64,000 bases of DNA, from the NCBI RefSeq assembly GCF_000759835.1, contig NZ_BBNB01000002.1, forward strand, positions 496,001-560,000, read 5' to 3'. Position numbers and translations under genes: made by a program. Under the pieces are notes generated by a model. It was not told the DNA's origin. It saw nothing but the letters and a program-made list of their open reading frames with translations, and searched no databases. This document shows positions 28,668 to 40,758 of the stretch, piece after piece (position 1 is the first letter of the stretch; each line of letters begins with the position of its first letter). Origin of the DNA: Citrobacter sedlakii NBRC 105722 (lineage in GTDB: Bacteria > Pseudomonadota > Gammaproteobacteria > Enterobacterales > Enterobacteriaceae).

Positions 28668-29987
28668 TTAGTGGGCGCTGGAGGTCACCTGCCGACCCGC
28701 TGCGCGATCCCAGATAATTGCCAGGACCACTATCACGACGGTGGGCATTAACCACGCCAGTCCCTGTTCCGCCAGCGGTAAACGCTGGGTCCAGGCCGGT
28801 AACACGTCGCCGATTGCCGATGCTTTAATCCCGTCAAGGATACCAAAAAGCAGGCTGATAAACATCGCCGGTGCGATAACGCGGGACGAATTATGCCACC
28901 ATGAGCGGGTAAAACTTAATACAACCAGTGCGATACACGGCGGATAGATCGCCGTCAGCACCGGAATGGAGATCTGAATCAGGTGGCTCAGCCCCAGGTT
29001 GGAGACCACCATCGAGAAGCCGCCGAGGATAAACACCAGCGTGCGATACGAAAGCGGGACGTACTGCGCGAAGAACTCCGCACAGGCGCAGGTCAGGCCA
29101 ACCGCGGTGACCAGACAGGCGATGAAGATGAGGGCCGCCAGCAGCAAGCTCCCCGCGCCGCCGAAGGTATGCTGAACGTATGCATGCAGGATCGCCGCGC
29201 CGTTAACGGACTGATCGACCAGCGTCGCGCTGTCTGATCCCAGACGGAACAGCGCCAGATACAACAGCGTCAGACCAATGCCCGCCATCAGGCCAGCCCA
29301 AACGGTATAGCGGGTCAGCAGACGCGCTTCGGTCACGCCGCGCGAGCGCGCCGCGTTCACAATCACGATACCAAATACCATCGCGCCCAGCGTATCCATG
29401 GTCAGATAGCCGTTCACAAAACCGTTAGAGAACGCCGCGTTTTCATAAGCGTCCATGGCATTGCTGATAGGGCCCGCCGGCCAGATGATTGCCGCAACGG
29501 ACAGGACGATCAGCGCGATAATTTTCAGCGGCGCCAGGAAATTCCCTACCGTATCCAGCAGTTTGCCAGGATAGAGCGACACCAGAATAACGAGGGCGAA
29601 ATAGACCACGCTATAGATAAACAGCGGCATCGCCGAGTCGCCGGTCAGCGGCGCGATGCCCACTTCAAACGACACGGTCGCGGTGCGCGGGGTCGCAAAC
29701 AGTGGTCCAACCGCCAGGTAACAGACGGTTGCCAGCAGGACGCCCGCCACTTTACCGATTGGGGTGCTCAGGCTGTCCACGCCGCCACCCACTTTCGCCA
29801 GCGCGATCACGGTCAACACCGGCAGACCCACGGCGGTAATCAGAAAGCCGAAAGCCGCAGTCCAGACGTGCTCGCCCGCCTGCAGACCAACCATTGGTGG
29901 AAAGATAATGTTTCCTGCGCCGACGAACAGCGCAAAAGTCATAAAGCCAAGGGCGATAATATCGCGCGATTTTAACTGATGGGTCAT
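28668..29987 (-). CDS. brnQ: Branched-chain amino acid transporter BrnQ
   Basis: BrnQ is a cation-coupled inner-membrane importer of leucine, isoleucine and valine (LIVCS family). The 439-residue protein has about twelve hydrophobic segments and the family N-terminus [26 protein letters not shown] (about 6-31). It is flanked by proY and phoR on the same strand, but 408 bases separate it from the phoR stop and a strong terminator follows its stop, so it appears to be a single-gene unit. Confidence 0.96.
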   Translation of the reverse strand: MTHQLKSRDIIALGFMTFALFVGAGNIIFPPMVGLQAGEHVWTAAFGFLITAVGLPVLTVIALAKVGGGVDSLSTPIGKVAGVLLATVCYLAVGPLFATPRTATVSFEVGIAPLTGDSAMPLFIYSVVYFALVILVSLYPGKLLDTVGNFLAPLKIIALIVLSVAAIIWPAGPISNAMDAYENAAFSNGFVNGYLTMDTLGAMVFGIVIVNAARSRGVTEARLLTRYTVWAGLMAGIGLTLLYLALFRLGSDSATLVDQSVNGAAILHAYVQHTFGGAGSLLLAALIFIACLVTAVGLTCACAEFFAQYVPLSYRTLVFILGGFSMVVSNLGLSHLIQISIPVLTAIYPPCIALVVLSFTRSWWHNSSRVIAPAMFISLLFGILDGIKASAIGDVLPAWTQRLPLAEQGLAWLMPTVVIVVLAIIWDRAAGRQVTSSAH

Positions 29988-30395
29988 AAAGCTTACGGCC
30001 TGTGGATGTGGTGTTGATTAAATTAAATTTTTTTACCTTTCCCTACGGGAAGATACAGCGGATTTTTTAAGCAATTCCAGCGGGATATGCTCCTGGGCTG
30101 GCGCGGCGAAGAATAGTTTTTCGAATTACCGCCTGAATGCAGTCAGACCGCCAGCATCTGGGGCGCAATTTAAACGCTTATAACGTTTTAAAGCAAGGAG
30201 GGATCTAAAAACCGGAACATTATCTCGATATCGAATTCAGAGTTGGCATAAAACACCATTCTTAAGAAAAAGTCATGGCTTATCATGCGAACAAAAAACG
30301 ACCAGACGTTGCGAAATTTAGTGGACTGTTCTTAACCGCAAACAAAATAAGCCAGCATTCGCTGGCTTATGGAAAGATAGCCTTACGATCGGGCA
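29988..30395. other. Intergenic region upstream of brnQ
   Basis: This 408-base gap holds the brnQ leader and the phoR terminator at its right end. The brnQ-proximal ~50 bases are A/T-rich (runs of A and T at 30018-30036), with a small TTCCC/GGGAA hairpin at 30048-30060. I see no open frame worth calling and no clear regulator site. Confidence 0.5.
30341..30369 (-). terminator. phoR terminator
   Basis: TAAGCCAGC (30348-30356) pairs with GCTGGCTTA (30361-30369) around a 4-base loop. On the minus strand it is followed by TTTTGTT (30347-30341). It lies 26 bases past the phoR stop. Confidence 0.85.
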
Positions 30396-31691
30396 TTAAG
30401 CCGATTTTTTGGCAATTAAACGTTCCGGCAGCACAAAACTAAAGCGCGTGCCTTTGCCCAGTTCACTGTCAATCGATAAGCGGCTTTCATGATGATTCAC
30501 CGCATGTTTAACGATGGCCAGCCCAAGCCCACTGCCGCCGGTTTGCCGCGAACGGGCCTTGTCGACGCGGTAAAAACGCTCGGTCAGACGCGGCAAGTGT
30601 TCCGGCGCGATCCCCGGACCATTATCCTCCACGCTGAACGCCGCACCGTGCGGCACAGCGTGCCAACGCACAGTGATGTGGGTCCCTTCCGGCGTATGGT
30701 TTACCGCGTTATACACCAGGTTAGAAATCGCGCTACGCAACTGTTCTTCATTCCCCAGCACCTTAAGCTGATTATCGACCTCAAAGCTGAAGGTGTGCTT
30801 ATTCTGGCTCAGCGTTTGCGCTTCGCGTTCCACCATGCGCAGCATCATCGGCACATCGACCTGCTCATTGAGCAACAGCGTCGGCGAGGCTTCAATCTTC
30901 GACAGCGTCAGCAATTGTTTCACCAGTCCTTCCATCCGGAAAGTCTGTTCGCGCATCGTCAGCAACGCTTTCTCGCGCGTGGCCCCTTCCAGCGGCTGTT
31001 CGTACATCATTTCCAGATACCCCTGCAGCACAGTGAGCGGCGTGCGTAGCTCGTGGCTGACGTTGGCAAAGAAGTTGCGTCGCGCCCCTTCAAGCTGATG
31101 CATCTGGGTCACGTCCCGGGCGACCATCAGCAACTGCTTGTCGGTATAAGGCATCACGCGAATCTCCAGATGCCGTCCGGTATTGAGCACCAGATTCAGC
31201 GGCCGGGTGAAATCACGCGTTTTGAGATAGTGAGTGAACTCAGGATAACGCAGCAAGTTCAGGATATTCTGCCCGTTATCGTCGGGCCAGCGTAGCCCCA
31301 GCACCTGTTGCGCCAGGCCGTTACACCAAAAAATTCCGCCCTCTTCGGTGGTTAATACCACCGCATCCGGTAGCGACTCCGCCCCGCTGCGAAAGCGTTT
31401 GATCAGGTTTCCCAATTCACGCCGACGTTTTTTGTTACGAAGCTGCATCTGATGCAGCCCGTACAGCAGCGGCTCCCAGCTTCCGCTGCCCGGCGGCGGC
31501 GTCATGCTGCGGTCAACCCACAGCCACCATGACAGGCGTAATAAATTCCAGAAATGCCAGATGAGCAGTCCCGTTACCGACGCCAACAAAAACCACGGCA
31601 GGTAACCAAAAATAGCGCTGAGGATAAAGGCCGGGATACAGCAAAGTATCAGTTCCAGCACCAGCCTTTTCCATGACAGTCTTTCCAGCAC
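30396..31691 (-). CDS. phoR: Phosphate regulon sensor kinase PhoR
   Basis: PhoR is the inner-membrane histidine kinase that phosphorylates PhoB when phosphate is scarce. The 431-residue protein has two N-terminal TM helices (about 10-30 and 35-55), a PAS domain (about 95-195, [22 protein letters not shown]), the phospho-acceptor His in [18 protein letters not shown] (about 213), the N box [16 protein letters not shown] (about 317), and G boxes [10 protein letters not shown] and [14 protein letters not shown]. It lies 51 bases after phoB in one operon. Confidence 0.97.
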   Translation of the reverse strand: MLERLSWKRLVLELILCCIPAFILSAIFGYLPWFLLASVTGLLIWHFWNLLRLSWWLWVDRSMTPPPGSGSWEPLLYGLHQMQLRNKKRRRELGNLIKRFRSGAESLPDAVVLTTEEGGIFWCNGLAQQVLGLRWPDDNGQNILNLLRYPEFTHYLKTRDFTRPLNLVLNTGRHLEIRVMPYTDKQLLMVARDVTQMHQLEGARRNFFANVSHELRTPLTVLQGYLEMMYEQPLEGATREKALLTMREQTFRMEGLVKQLLTLSKIEASPTLLLNEQVDVPMMLRMVEREAQTLSQNKHTFSFEVDNQLKVLGNEEQLRSAISNLVYNAVNHTPEGTHITVRWHAVPHGAAFSVEDNGPGIAPEHLPRLTERFYRVDKARSRQTGGSGLGLAIVKHAVNHHESRLSIDSELGKGTRFSFVLPERLIAKKSA

Positions 31692-31742
31692 GCGTCATAC
31701 TCCGTTCTGAGCCAGGCCTGCGCCTGGCGCTTGTTTTACCCT

Positions 31743-32432
31743 TCAGAAGCGGGTTGAAAAACGATACCCTGTCCCACGTACCGTCTGAACCATCCGGTCA
31801 TGACCGCTGGTTTCCAGCGCCTTGCGCAGACGTCGAATATGCACATCGACCGTGCGATCCTCAACGTAAACGTTAGTGCCCCAGACGTGGTTCAACAACT
31901 GTTCACGGCTGTAAACGCGTTCCGGGTGAGTCATAAAGAAGTGCAGTAACTTGAATTCCGTCGGCCCCATATCGAGAGGGTTTTCGCCGGTCATGACGCG
32001 GTGGGAGGTCGGGTCCAGGCTCAGCCCCTGCATCTCGATCACCTCTTCCACTGCCATAGGCGAAATGCGGCGCATAACGGCTTTGATACGCGCCACCAGT
32101 TCTTTCGGGGAAAACGGCTTGGTTATGTAGTCGTCTGCGCCGGTTTCCAGGCCGCGCACGCGGTCTTCTTCTTCGCCTCTGGCGGTGAGCATCATCACCG
32201 GAATATCCCGGGTCATCGCTTCGCGTTTGAGGTGTTTAATAAACTGGAGACCAGAACCGCCAGGCAACATCCAGTCAAGGAGGATCAGATCCGGCCAGGG
32301 TTCATTAAGTTGGTTCACCGCACTGTCATAATCTTCGGCTTCGACAGGCTGAAAGCCATTTTGCTCGAGCACGAAGCAGACCATTTCGCGAATTGGAGCT
32401 TCATCTTCTACGACCAGAATACGTCTCGCCAT
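31743..32432 (-). CDS. phoB: Phosphate regulon response regulator PhoB
   Basis: PhoB is the OmpR-type regulator that binds Pho boxes and contacts sigma-70 to switch on phosphate-scavenging genes. The 229-residue protein has a receiver domain with acidic pocket VVEDEAP (about 8-12), phospho-acceptor Asp in LLDWMLPG (about 53-54), Thr in MLTARGEE (about 83) and Lys in YITKPFSP (about 105), then a winged-helix domain (about 130-229) with [16 protein letters not shown] chose ATG 32432 ([13 protein letters not shown]); an in-frame extension to 32612 would cross the Pho box. Divergent from sbcD. Confidence 0.97.
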   Translation of the reverse strand: MARRILVVEDEAPIREMVCFVLEQNGFQPVEAEDYDSAVNQLNEPWPDLILLDWMLPGGSGLQFIKHLKREAMTRDIPVMMLTARGEEEDRVRGLETGADDYITKPFSPKELVARIKAVMRRISPMAVEEVIEMQGLSLDPTSHRVMTGENPLDMGPTEFKLLHFFMTHPERVYSREQLLNHVWGTNVYVEDRTVDVHIRRLRKALETSGHDRMVQTVRGTGYRFSTRF

Positions 32433-32477
32433 GATTTGCCCTGTTTTAGATAAATTGCTAGTCATCAATGCGGCGTC

Positions 32478-32511
32478 ATTATGCGTCACTTTTATGACAG
32501 ATTTATGAAAA
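32478..32511 (-). promoter_or_regulatory. Pho box and -10 of phoB
   Basis: On the minus strand TTTTCATAAATCTGTCAT (32511-32494) is the phoB Pho box, followed after exactly 10 bases by the -10 CATAAT (32483-32478). Box, spacing and -10 agree with the E. coli phoB promoter as I remember it. It indicates autoregulation of phoBR. Confidence 0.88.
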
Positions 32512-32621
32512 AGATAGCGCAGGCTGATGACAGGTTGTTGATTTATTACAAGCCATACAGGAGATATTACCGTCCGTGAAAAGGTATAATCCCCGCCACG
32601 CTTTTTTGCCATGGAACCGTT

Positions 32622-33824
32622 ATGCGCATCTTACACACCTCTGACTGGCATCTTGGACAGAATTTTTACAGCAAAAGCCGCGCCGCTGAGCACCAGGCCT
32701 TTCTCGACTGGCTGCTGGCAACGGCGACCGAGCAGCAGGTGGATGCCATTATTGTCGCAGGTGACATTTTTGATACCGGCTCGCCGCCAAGCTACGCCCG
32801 CGAACTGTACAACCGTTTTGTCGTCAATTTACAGCAAACTGGCTGTCATCTGGTGGTGCTGGCGGGCAACCATGACTCCGTCGCCACGCTCAACGAGTCC
32901 CGCGAAATTCTCGCCTTTCTGAATACCACCGTTGTCGCCAGCGCCGGACACGGTCCACAGCTTCTGCATCGCCGCGACGGAACGCCCGGCGCGGTACTGT
33001 GCCCAATTCCTTTTTTACGCCCGCGCGACATCGTTACCAGTCAGGCCGGATTGAGTGGTCTGGAAAAACAGCAGCACCTGCTGAGCGCTATCACCGACTA
33101 CTATCAGCAACAGTATCAGGCCGCCTGCGCCCTGCGCGGCGAACACACGCTGCCGATTATCGCCACCGGTCACCTGACTACCGTCGGCGCGAGTAAAAGT
33201 GACGCGGTGCGTGACATTTATATTGGCACCCTCGATGCGTTTCCCGCGCAAAATTTCCCTCCCGCCGATTATATCGCGCTGGGTCATATCCACCGTGCGC
33301 AGCAGATTGGCGGTACCGGGCACATCCGTTACTGCGGCTCCCCCATCGCCCTGAGCTTTGACGAGTGCGGTAAACATAAATGCGTCCATCTGGTGAGCTT
33401 TGAAAACGGCAAACTGGCGAGCGTCGACAACCTCACTGTGCCGGTAACACAGCCGCTGGCGGTACTGAAAGGCGATTTCGCCGCTATCACTGAGCAGCTT
33501 GAACAGTGGCGTGACGCGCCGCAAACGCCGCCGGTCTGGCTGGATATTGAGATCACCACCGACGAATACCTGCATGATATGCAGCGCAAGATCCAGGCGC
33601 TGACCGAAACGTTGCCCGTGGAAGTGCTGCTGGTGCGCCGCAGTCGCGAACAGCGCGAACGTATGCTAAGCAACGAACGACGGGAGACGCTGAGCGAGCT
33701 GAGCGTTGACGAGGTGTTTACCCGCCGTCTGGCCCTGGAGGCACTCGACGATCCTCAGCGCCAGCGCCTGATCTCGCTGTTTCACACCACCTTACAGACG
33801 CTGTCCGGGGAGGATGACGCATGA
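32622..33824 (+). CDS. sbcD: Exonuclease subunit SbcD
   Basis: SbcD is the Mre11-type nuclease of the SbcCD complex, which cleaves DNA hairpins and protein-blocked ends. The 400-residue protein shows the phosphoesterase motifs [13 protein letters not shown] (3-15), [11 protein letters not shown] (about 44-54), [10 protein letters not shown] (about 77-86) and [10 protein letters not shown] (about 219-228). Its stop overlaps the sbcC start by 4 bases, coupling translation. It is divergent from phoB, with 189 bases between starts. Confidence 0.96.
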   Translation: MRILHTSDWHLGQNFYSKSRAAEHQAFLDWLLATATEQQVDAIIVAGDIFDTGSPPSYARELYNRFVVNLQQTGCHLVVLAGNHDSVATLNESREILAFLNTTVVASAGHGPQLLHRRDGTPGAVLCPIPFLRPRDIVTSQAGLSGLEKQQHLLSAITDYYQQQYQAACALRGEHTLPIIATGHLTTVGASKSDAVRDIYIGTLDAFPAQNFPPADYIALGHIHRAQQIGGTGHIRYCGSPIALSFDECGKHKCVHLVSFENGKLASVDNLTVPVTQPLAVLKGDFAAITEQLEQWRDAPQTPPVWLDIEITTDEYLHDMQRKIQALTETLPVEVLLVRRSREQRERMLSNERRETLSELSVDEVFTRRLALEALDDPQRQRLISLFHTTLQTLSGEDDA

Positions 33825-36800
33825 AGATTCTCAGCCTGCGCCTGAAAAATCTCAACTCGCTGAAAGGGGAATGGAAGGTTGATTTTACTGCTGAACCCTT
33901 CGCCAGTAACGGTCTGTTCGCCATCACCGGCCCCACGGGCGCCGGAAAAACGACGCTGCTGGACGCCATCTGTCTGGCGCTCTACCACGAGACGCCGCGT
34001 CTGAATACTGTTTCACAGTCGCAAAACGATCTGATGACCCGCGACACCGCTGAATGTCTGGCGGAAGTGGAATTTGAGGTAAAAGGCGAAGCCTACCGCG
34101 CATTCTGGAGCCAGAACCGCGCCCGCAACCAGCCTGACGGCAATTTACAAGCGCCGCGCGTGGAGCTGGCGCGCTGCGCCGACGGGAAAATTCTTGCCGA
34201 TAAGGTGAAAGATAAGCTTGAGATGACCGCCGAACTGACCGGTCTGGACTACGGACGCTTTACCCGCTCAATGCTGCTCTCTCAGGGACAATTCGCCGCC
34301 TTCCTCAATGCTAAACCGAAGGAGCGCGCAGAACTGCTGGAGGAGCTGACCGGGACGGAAATCTACGGGCAAATTTCGGCGAAGGTGTTTGATCAACACA
34401 AAACCGCGCGGGCCGATCTGGAGAAACTTCAGGCGCAGGCCAGCGGCGTCGCGCTGTTAGCGCCTGAGGCGCGACAGGCGCTGAATGAACGTTTGCAGGC
34501 GCTCACTGACGAAGAACAACAGCTTGCCGCGCGGCAGTTAACCCTGCAACAGCACCTGAACTGGCTGACGCGGCAGCACGAACTGCACGCGGAAACACAG
34601 CGTCGGCAGCAGGCGCTGGAAACAGCGCAAGCGGCATTACAGCAGGCCCAGCCGCAGCTTGCGCCGCTGAACCTGGCGCAGCCAGCCAGAGCGTTACGCC
34701 CACACTGGGAACGTATTCAGGAACAATCCGCTATCCTTTCCCGCACCCGCCAGCAGATTGAAGAAGTAAATGCTCGCTTACAAAGTACGCTTACGCTGCG
34801 CAGCCGTATTCGCCGCTATGCGCAACAGCAGTCCGCGACGCTGGTAAACGCTCAGCAAACGCTGACGGCCTGGCTTAGCGAACACGATCGCTTCCGCATG
34901 TGGAGCAACGAACTGGGCGGCTGGCGGGCGCTGTTTGCCCAGCAGGCCAGCGACGCCGTCCAGCGGGAGAAATGGCGGCAACAGCTGGCGTCAGATACCC
35001 GCAAGCGGGAAGCATTGCCGACGCTGACCCTCTCCCTCACGCCAGATGAGGTTACCGCAGCGCTGGCCCAACATGCGCGACAGCGCCCAACTCGCCAGCG
35101 CCTGCTGGCGCTGCATGGCCAGCTCGCCCCCAACATTAAGCGTCTGGAGCAGCTTAAAACGCTGATTGCGCAGAATACGCGCACGCTGGCGGAGCAAACC
35201 GCGCAACTGGACGCCAGGCGCCAGCAGTATAAAGAGAAAAACCAGCATTACCTCGACGTCAAAACCCTCTGTGAACAGGAATCGCGAATTAAAGATCTCG
35301 AAAGCCAGCGCGCGCTGTTGCAGTCCGGACAGCCCTGTCCGCTTTGCGGCTCGACCACGCATCCGGCGGTAGCGGCCTATCAGGCGCTCGAACTCAGCGT
35401 CAATCAGGTGCGACGTGACGCGCTGGAAAAAGAGGTCAACGCGCTGGCGGAACAAGGCGCTACGCTGCGCGGGCAGTGCGACGCCCTGAAGCAACAGGTG
35501 CAGCGCGACGAGAACGAAGCGCAGGCGCTGGCGAAAGATGAGCAAGCGCTCACTGTTGAATGGCAGGCATTAATTCGCGATCTCAACATCACGCTGCAGC
35601 CACAGGATGATATTCAACCCTGGCTAACGGCGCAGGACGATCATGAAAAACAGCTTTACCAGCTCAGCCAACGCCATGATCTGGACGCGCAACTCGTCGC
35701 GCATCAACAGCAGATCATGCAGTTTAGTCAGCAGATTAACCAGCGTCAGGCGACGCTGACCGCGCAGCTCAGTCGCTACGCACTCTCCCTGCCGGACGAG
35801 GGGCACGAAGAGGCGTGGCTACACGCACGCGCCGCGGAGGCGCAGACGTGGCAACAAAAGCAGACCGAGCTTAACGAACTGCAGGCGCGTATCGCGCAGT
35901 TGACCCCACTACTCGAGACCCTGCCCCCAGCCGAGGCGGATTCAGAAGATCCTGCGCCGGTTTCGCTGGACCACTGGCGTCAGGTGCACGACGACTGTCT
36001 GTCGCTGCAAAGCCAGTTGCAAACATTAGAGCAACAGGCGGTGAACGAGAATCAGCGCGCCAGCGAAGCCCAAACGCAGTTTACGGCGGCGCTGGAAAGC
36101 AGCATTTTTGCCGACCAGGCGGCGTTTCTCGCCGCGTTGCTGGATGAGGAGACCCTTGCGCGCCTTGAGCAACTCAGGCAGTCGCTGGAAAACCAGTTGC
36201 AGCAGGCCCGCACGTTAGCGGCACAGTCCACGCAGGCACTGGCGACGCATCAGCAACAGCCGCCTGCCGGTCTGGATCCCACATTATCGATTGCGCAGAT
36301 CCAGGCGGATGCCGCGCAGCTCAACGGCCAGCTACGCGAAAACGCCACCCGGCAGGGAGAGATTCGCCAGCAGCTGAAGCAGGACGCCGACAATCGACAA
36401 CAACAGCAAAGCCTGATGCAGGCGATCGCCAGCGCCAGCCAGCAGGTTGAGGACTGGGGCTATCTGAACGCGCTTATTGGCTCAAAAGAGGGTGATAAGT
36501 TCCGTAAATTCGCTCAGGGCCTGACGCTGGATAATCTGGTCTGGCTGGCGAATAACCAGCTCACGCGTTTGCATGGTCGCTATTTGCTTTCGCGAAAAGC
36601 CAGCGACGCGCTGGAACTGGAGGTGGTGGATACCTGGCAGGCGGACGCCGTGCGGGATACCCGCACCCTTTCCGGCGGCGAGAGTTTCCTCGTCAGCCTC
36701 GCGCTGGCACTGGCGCTTTCGGATCTAGTGAGCCACAAAACGCGCATTGATTCGCTGTTTCTCGATGAAGGTTTCGGCACCCTTGATAGCGAAACGCTGG

Positions 36801-36967
36801 ACACCGCGCTGGATGCGCTGGATGCGCTGAACGCCAGCGGCAAGACCATCGGCGTGATTAGCCATGTGGAGGCGATGAAAGAGCGGATCCCGGTGCAAAT
36901 TAAGGTGAAGAAAATCAACGGGCTCGGTTATAGCAAACTTGCCCCCCTGTTTGCGGTGACGAAGTGA
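33821..36967 (+). CDS. sbcC: Exonuclease subunit SbcC
   Basis: SbcC is the Rad50-type ATPase partner of SbcD. The 1048-residue protein has Walker [15 protein letters not shown] (about 34-47) and a Q-loop [11 protein letters not shown] (about 148). Two long Gln/Ala/Leu-rich coiled-coil arms (about 190-490 and 520-860) meet at the zinc hook CPLC (about 505-510). The signature [17 protein letters not shown] and Walker [14 protein letters not shown] lie near the C-terminus. Length matches E. coli. It is followed by REP sequences before araJ. Confidence 0.97.
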   Translation: MKILSLRLKNLNSLKGEWKVDFTAEPFASNGLFAITGPTGAGKTTLLDAICLALYHETPRLNTVSQSQNDLMTRDTAECLAEVEFEVKGEAYRAFWSQNRARNQPDGNLQAPRVELARCADGKILADKVKDKLEMTAELTGLDYGRFTRSMLLSQGQFAAFLNAKPKERAELLEELTGTEIYGQISAKVFDQHKTARADLEKLQAQASGVALLAPEARQALNERLQALTDEEQQLAARQLTLQQHLNWLTRQHELHAETQRRQQALETAQAALQQAQPQLAPLNLAQPARALRPHWERIQEQSAILSRTRQQIEEVNARLQSTLTLRSRIRRYAQQQSATLVNAQQTLTAWLSEHDRFRMWSNELGGWRALFAQQASDAVQREKWRQQLASDTRKREALPTLTLSLTPDEVTAALAQHARQRPTRQRLLALHGQLAPNIKRLEQLKTLIAQNTRTLAEQTAQLDARRQQYKEKNQHYLDVKTLCEQESRIKDLESQRALLQSGQPCPLCGSTTHPAVAAYQALELSVNQVRRDALEKEVNALAEQGATLRGQCDALKQQVQRDENEAQALAKDEQALTVEWQALIRDLNITLQPQDDIQPWLTAQDDHEKQLYQLSQRHDLDAQLVAHQQQIMQFSQQINQRQATLTAQLSRYALSLPDEGHEEAWLHARAAEAQTWQQKQTELNELQARIAQLTPLLETLPPAEADSEDPAPVSLDHWRQVHDDCLSLQSQLQTLEQQAVNENQRASEAQTQFTAALESSIFADQAAFLAALLDEETLARLEQLRQSLENQLQQARTLAAQSTQALATHQQQPPAGLDPTLSIAQIQADAAQLNGQLRENATRQGEIRQQLKQDADNRQQQQSLMQAIASASQQVEDWGYLNALIGSKEGDKFRKFAQGLTLDNLVWLANNQLTRLHGRYLLSRKASDALELEVVDTWQADAVRDTRTLSGGESFLVSLALALALSDLVSHKTRIDSLFLDEGFGTLDSETLDTALDALDALNASGKTIGVISHVEAMKERIPVQIKVKKINGLGYSKLAPLFAVTK

Positions 36968-36973
36968 ATGGCA

Positions 36974-37029
36974 TGCCGGGTGGCGTTTCGCTTATCCGGC
37001 CTGCTCAACAGTCACGCCGCCATCCGGCA
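36974..37029. repeat. Pair of REP elements (BIME-like)
   Basis: Two inversely oriented REP units, TGCCGGGTGGCG...TTATCCGGCCTG (36974-37003) and CACGCCGCCATCCGGCA (from 37013), lie just after sbcC. This is the usual BIME arrangement between genes. Confidence 0.7.
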
Positions 37030-37118
37030 AAGACCGATGCGTTAGCACGATCGTCAATACTCAGAGACGAATAAGGAATGGTATTCCGCCCGACTTAACC
37101 GCAAGCTATGACGCGATT

Positions 37119-37138
37119 GGCTGCGGCAATGCGCAGCC
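37119..37138 (+). promoter_or_regulatory. Hairpin in the araJ leader
   Basis: GGCTGCG (37119-37125) pairs with CGCAGCC (37132-37138) around GCAATG, ending 36 bases before the araJ start. There is no T tract. It could be a leader structure or an operator; the function is unknown. Confidence 0.35.
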
Positions 37139-37174
37139 GTTGCGCTTAACCCGCGCACAATAATGGCAGGTGGT

Positions 37175-38353
37175 ATGAACAAGGTTATTTTTTCTTTAGC
37201 GCTCGGGACGTTTGGGCTGGGCATGGCCGAATTCGGCATCATGGGGGTATTAACGGAATTAGCCCGCGACGTTGGCATTTCGATTCCCGCCGCCGGACAT
37301 ATGATCTCGTACTACGCGTTTGGCGTGGTGCTGGGCGCCCCCATTATCGCCCTTTTTTCCAGTCGCTTTTCGCTCAAGCATATTCTGCTGTTTCTGGTGA
37401 CCCTGTGCGTCATCGGCAACGCGATATTTACCCTCTCCTCTTCTTACGCCATGCTGGCGGTCGGCAGGCTGGTCTCCGGCTTTCCGCACGGCGCTTTCTT
37501 TGGCGTGGGCGCGATAATTCTGTCTAAACTCGTCCGGCCGGGAAAAGTCACCGCCGCCGTGGCGGGGATGGTGGCCGGAATGACCGTCGCAAATCTGGTT
37601 GGCATCCCGCTCGGGACGTTTCTCAGCCATGAATTCAGCTGGCGCTATACCTTTTTGCTGATCGCCGTGTTTAACGTTGCGGTGATGGTCTCGATCGGTT
37701 TCTGGGTGCCTGATCTGCATGATGAAGCGAAAGGAAAGCTGCGTGAACAGTTTCATTTCCTGAAAAGCCCCGCGCCATGGCTGATATTTTCCGCCACCCT
37801 GTTCGGCAATGCAGGGGTTTTCGCCTGGTTCAGCTATATCAAACCGTACATGATTTACGTTTCCGGCTTCAGCGAGACGGTCATGACTTTCATCATGATG
37901 CTGGTCGGGCTGGGGATGGTACTGGGCAACCTGCTTAGCGGACGGTTATCGGGTCGCTTTTCTCCGCTTCGGATCGCGGCGACAACCGACTTTGTCATCG
38001 TCCTGTGTCTGCTGCTGCTCTTTTATGTGGGCGGGATAAAAGTCGCGTCGCTGACGTTTGCGTTTATCTGCTGCGCCGGACTGTTTGCCCTTTCCGCGCC
38101 GCTGCAGATCCTGCTGCTGGAAAATGCCAAAGGCGGCGAACTGCTGGGCGCGGCAGGGGGGCAAATCGCCTTTAATCTCGGGAGCGCTATTGGCGCATAC
38201 TGCGGCGGAATGATGCTGACGCTGGGTTTTGCCTATCACTATGTGGCGCTGCCCGCCGCCCTGCTGTCGTTTACGGCTATGGCGTCATTGTTGATGTATG
38301 GACGCGTTAAGCGCCGACAACACCCGGTGTTACCGGTGGCCGGAGGGCGCTGA
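37175..38353 (+). CDS. araJ: MFS transporter AraJ
   Basis: AraJ is a twelve-TM major facilitator protein. In E. coli the gene is induced by arabinose through AraC, but the exported compound is not settled. The 392-residue protein starts MNKVIFSLALGTFGLGMAEFGIMG, with the MFS loop SSRFSLKHILLF (about 62-73) and LVSGFPHGAFFGVGA (about 100-114). I chose ATG 37175 (AGGTGG just upstream) over 37163. No convincing AraC half-sites were identified upstream by eye. Confidence 0.9.
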   Translation: MNKVIFSLALGTFGLGMAEFGIMGVLTELARDVGISIPAAGHMISYYAFGVVLGAPIIALFSSRFSLKHILLFLVTLCVIGNAIFTLSSSYAMLAVGRLVSGFPHGAFFGVGAIILSKLVRPGKVTAAVAGMVAGMTVANLVGIPLGTFLSHEFSWRYTFLLIAVFNVAVMVSIGFWVPDLHDEAKGKLREQFHFLKSPAPWLIFSATLFGNAGVFAWFSYIKPYMIYVSGFSETVMTFIMMLVGLGMVLGNLLSGRLSGRFSPLRIAATTDFVIVLCLLLLFYVGGIKVASLTFAFICCAGLFALSAPLQILLLENAKGGELLGAAGGQIAFNLGSAIGAYCGGMMLTLGFAYHYVALPAALLSFTAMASLLMYGRVKRRQHPVLPVAGGR

Positions 38354-38371
38354 CGCGCGTCCGGCCTACAC
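38337..38371. repeat. REP-like palindrome between araJ and mak
   Basis: GGCCGGAGGGCG and CGTCCGGCC form an imperfect palindrome of the REP type that overlaps the last codons of araJ. It separates the converging araJ and mak genes. Confidence 0.5.
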
Positions 38372-38389
38372 GTCCTGCCCGCAGAAAAA

Positions 38390-39298
38390 TTACCCTTGCG
38401 GCCACAGCCACGCGGCGCCGCGCACGCCGCTGGAGTCGCCGTGTAGCGCTTTACGGATTGGCGTTTCACACTCACCGCCAAAGACAAACTGTTTGATAAG
38501 CGTCGGGACGGTTTTATACAAACGATCGACATTGCTCATCCCGCCGCCCAGCACGATCGCATCCGGATCGAGTATGTTCACTACATGGGCAAGCGATTTC
38601 GCCAGCCGCAGCTCATAGCGGCTTAACGCCAGCTCGGCCACCGGATCCTGCGCCGCCACACGCTGCATGATGTCGCTGCCCTGCAGCGGATGCCCGCTCA
38701 GGCGGTGGTAATCGGTCGCGAAGCCGGTGCCGGAGATAAACGTTTCAATACACCCCTGTTTGCCACAATAGCAGGGCACCTCCTCGCGATAGCGAAGCTC
38801 ATCTTCATCCATCCACGGCAATGGATTATGCCCCCACTCGCCCGCCGTACCGTTCCCTCCGATGTGCGCCCGTCCGTTCAGCGCAACGCCTGCGCCGCAG
38901 CCGGTACCAATAATCACCGCAAACACCGTTTGCGCTCCGGCAGCCGCGCCGTCGACCGCTTCAGAAACCGCCAGACAGTTTGCGTCATTCGCCAGGCGCA
39001 CCTCACGCTGCAAACGCGCGCACAGATCGCGGTCGAATGGCTGTCCGTTAAGCCAGGTCGAATTGGCGTTTTTCACCACGCCGGTGTAGGGCGACAGGGA
39101 ACCGGGAATGCCTATTCCGACCGTTCCCGTCTGCCCGGTAGCGCGTTCGGCCATGGCAACCAACGTCGCAATGGTCTCAATAGTTTGCTGATAATCCTCA
39201 CGCGGCGTCGGCAGGCGATGGCGGAACAATTGCTCCCCCGCCTCGCCGAGCGCAATCACTTCCGTTTTGGTACCGCCAAGGTCAATACCTATACGCAC
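38390..39298 (-). CDS. mak: Fructokinase Mak (ROK family)
   Basis: Mak phosphorylates fructose (and mannose) to the 6-phosphate with ATP. The 302-residue protein has the ROK ATP motif [18 protein letters not shown] (1-18), catalytic Asp in LANDANCLA (about 103), and the zinc site [10 protein letters not shown]...[13 protein letters not shown] (about 150-180). It converges on araJ and is divergent from rdgC, as in E. coli. Confidence 0.95.
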   Translation of the reverse strand: MRIGIDLGGTKTEVIALGEAGEQLFRHRLPTPREDYQQTIETIATLVAMAERATGQTGTVGIGIPGSLSPYTGVVKNANSTWLNGQPFDRDLCARLQREVRLANDANCLAVSEAVDGAAAGAQTVFAVIIGTGCGAGVALNGRAHIGGNGTAGEWGHNPLPWMDEDELRYREEVPCYCGKQGCIETFISGTGFATDYHRLSGHPLQGSDIMQRVAAQDPVAELALSRYELRLAKSLAHVVNILDPDAIVLGGGMSNVDRLYKTVPTLIKQFVFGGECETPIRKALHGDSSGVRGAAWLWPQG

Positions 39299-39425
39299 AG
39301 GCCACTCCTTATTTTTTTCGGCAATATCAATAGCGTAGAGTCGGGCTTTCGCTTAAGCAATGCAAGGCCGCCGACAATTCGCTACTATACGCGCTGGATT
39401 TAACGACAAGGCCGTGGAAATTATC

Positions 39426-40337
39426 ATGCTGTGGTTCAAAAATTTAATGGTTTACCGTCTTAGCCGCGATATTTCGTTGCGCGCTGAAGAGATGGAAAAA
39501 CAGCTAGCCTCAATGACGTTTACCCCTTGCGGTAGCCAGGATATGGCCAAAATGGGCTGGGTGCCGCCAATGGGATCGCACAGCGATGCACTGACGCATG
39601 CCCACAACGGCCAGATCCTGATTTGCGCGCGTAAAGAAGAGAAGATCCTGCCTTCGCCGGTCATCAAACAGGCGCTGGAAGCGAAGATCGCCAAACTGGA
39701 AGCCGAGCAAGCGCGTAAGCTGAAAAAAACGGAAAAAGATTCGCTGAAGGATGAAGTGCTGCATTCTCTGTTGCCGCGCGCCTTCAGTCGCTTCAGCCAG
39801 ACAATGATGTGGATCGACACGGTTAACGGGCTGATCATGGTGGACTGCGCCAGCGCCAAAAAAGCGGAAGATACGCTGGCGCTGCTGCGTAAATGCCTCG
39901 GTTCGCTGCCGGTGGTTCCGCTGGCGCTGGAAAATCCGATCGAGTTGACGCTCACTGAATGGGTGCGTTCCGGCACCGTGGCTCAGGGCTTCCAGTTGCT
40001 GGACGAAGCCGAACTGAAAGCGATGCTGGAAGATGGCGGCGTGATCCGGGCGAAAAAACAGGATCTGGTGAGCGACGAAATCGCGGTGCACATTGAAGCC
40101 GGTAAAGTGGTGACCAAGCTGGCCCTCGACTGGCAGCAGCGCATTCAGTTTATGGTTTGCGATGACGGTTCGATTAAGCGTCTGAAATTCAGCGACGAAC
40201 TGCGCGATCAAAACGAAGATATCGATCGGGAAGATTTCGCCCAGCGTTTCGACGCTGACTTTATCCTGATGACCGGAGAGCTGGCGGCGTTGATCCAGAA
40301 TCTGGTGGAAGGCCTGGGTGGAGAAGCCCAGCGCTAA
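39426..40337 (+). CDS. rdgC: Recombination-associated protein RdgC
   Basis: RdgC is a DNA-binding ring-forming protein that limits RecA filament activity and associates with the nucleoid. The 303-residue protein starts [18 protein letters not shown]; an upstream in-frame ATG at 39360 would add 22 unrelated residues and overlap the promoter shared with mak. The charged helical segment [25 protein letters not shown] (about 80-105) and the C-terminal [23 protein letters not shown] are family features. A palindrome follows before the converging ppnP. Confidence 0.95.
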   Translation: MLWFKNLMVYRLSRDISLRAEEMEKQLASMTFTPCGSQDMAKMGWVPPMGSHSDALTHAHNGQILICARKEEKILPSPVIKQALEAKIAKLEAEQARKLKKTEKDSLKDEVLHSLLPRAFSRFSQTMMWIDTVNGLIMVDCASAKKAEDTLALLRKCLGSLPVVPLALENPIELTLTEWVRSGTVAQGFQLLDEAELKAMLEDGGVIRAKKQDLVSDEIAVHIEAGKVVTKLALDWQQRIQFMVCDDGSIKRLKFSDELRDQNEDIDREDFAQRFDADFILMTGELAALIQNLVEGLGGEAQR

Positions 40338-40356
40338 AGCGCGGTTGCTGCGCAAG

Positions 40357-40399
40357 GAAAGGCCGGACAAGACGCTTTTGTGTCGCTATCCGGCCTTTC
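40357..40399. terminator. REP-like terminator between rdgC and ppnP
   Basis: GAAAGGCCGGA (40357-40367) pairs with TCCGGCCTTTC (40389-40399) between the two converging stops. It has an 11-bp perfect stem and a long loop. It is likely bidirectional and REP-derived. Confidence 0.65.
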
Positions 40400-40403
40400 T
40401 CGT

Positions 40404-40748
<345 letters not shown>

Positions 40749-40758
40749 TCACGCAAAA

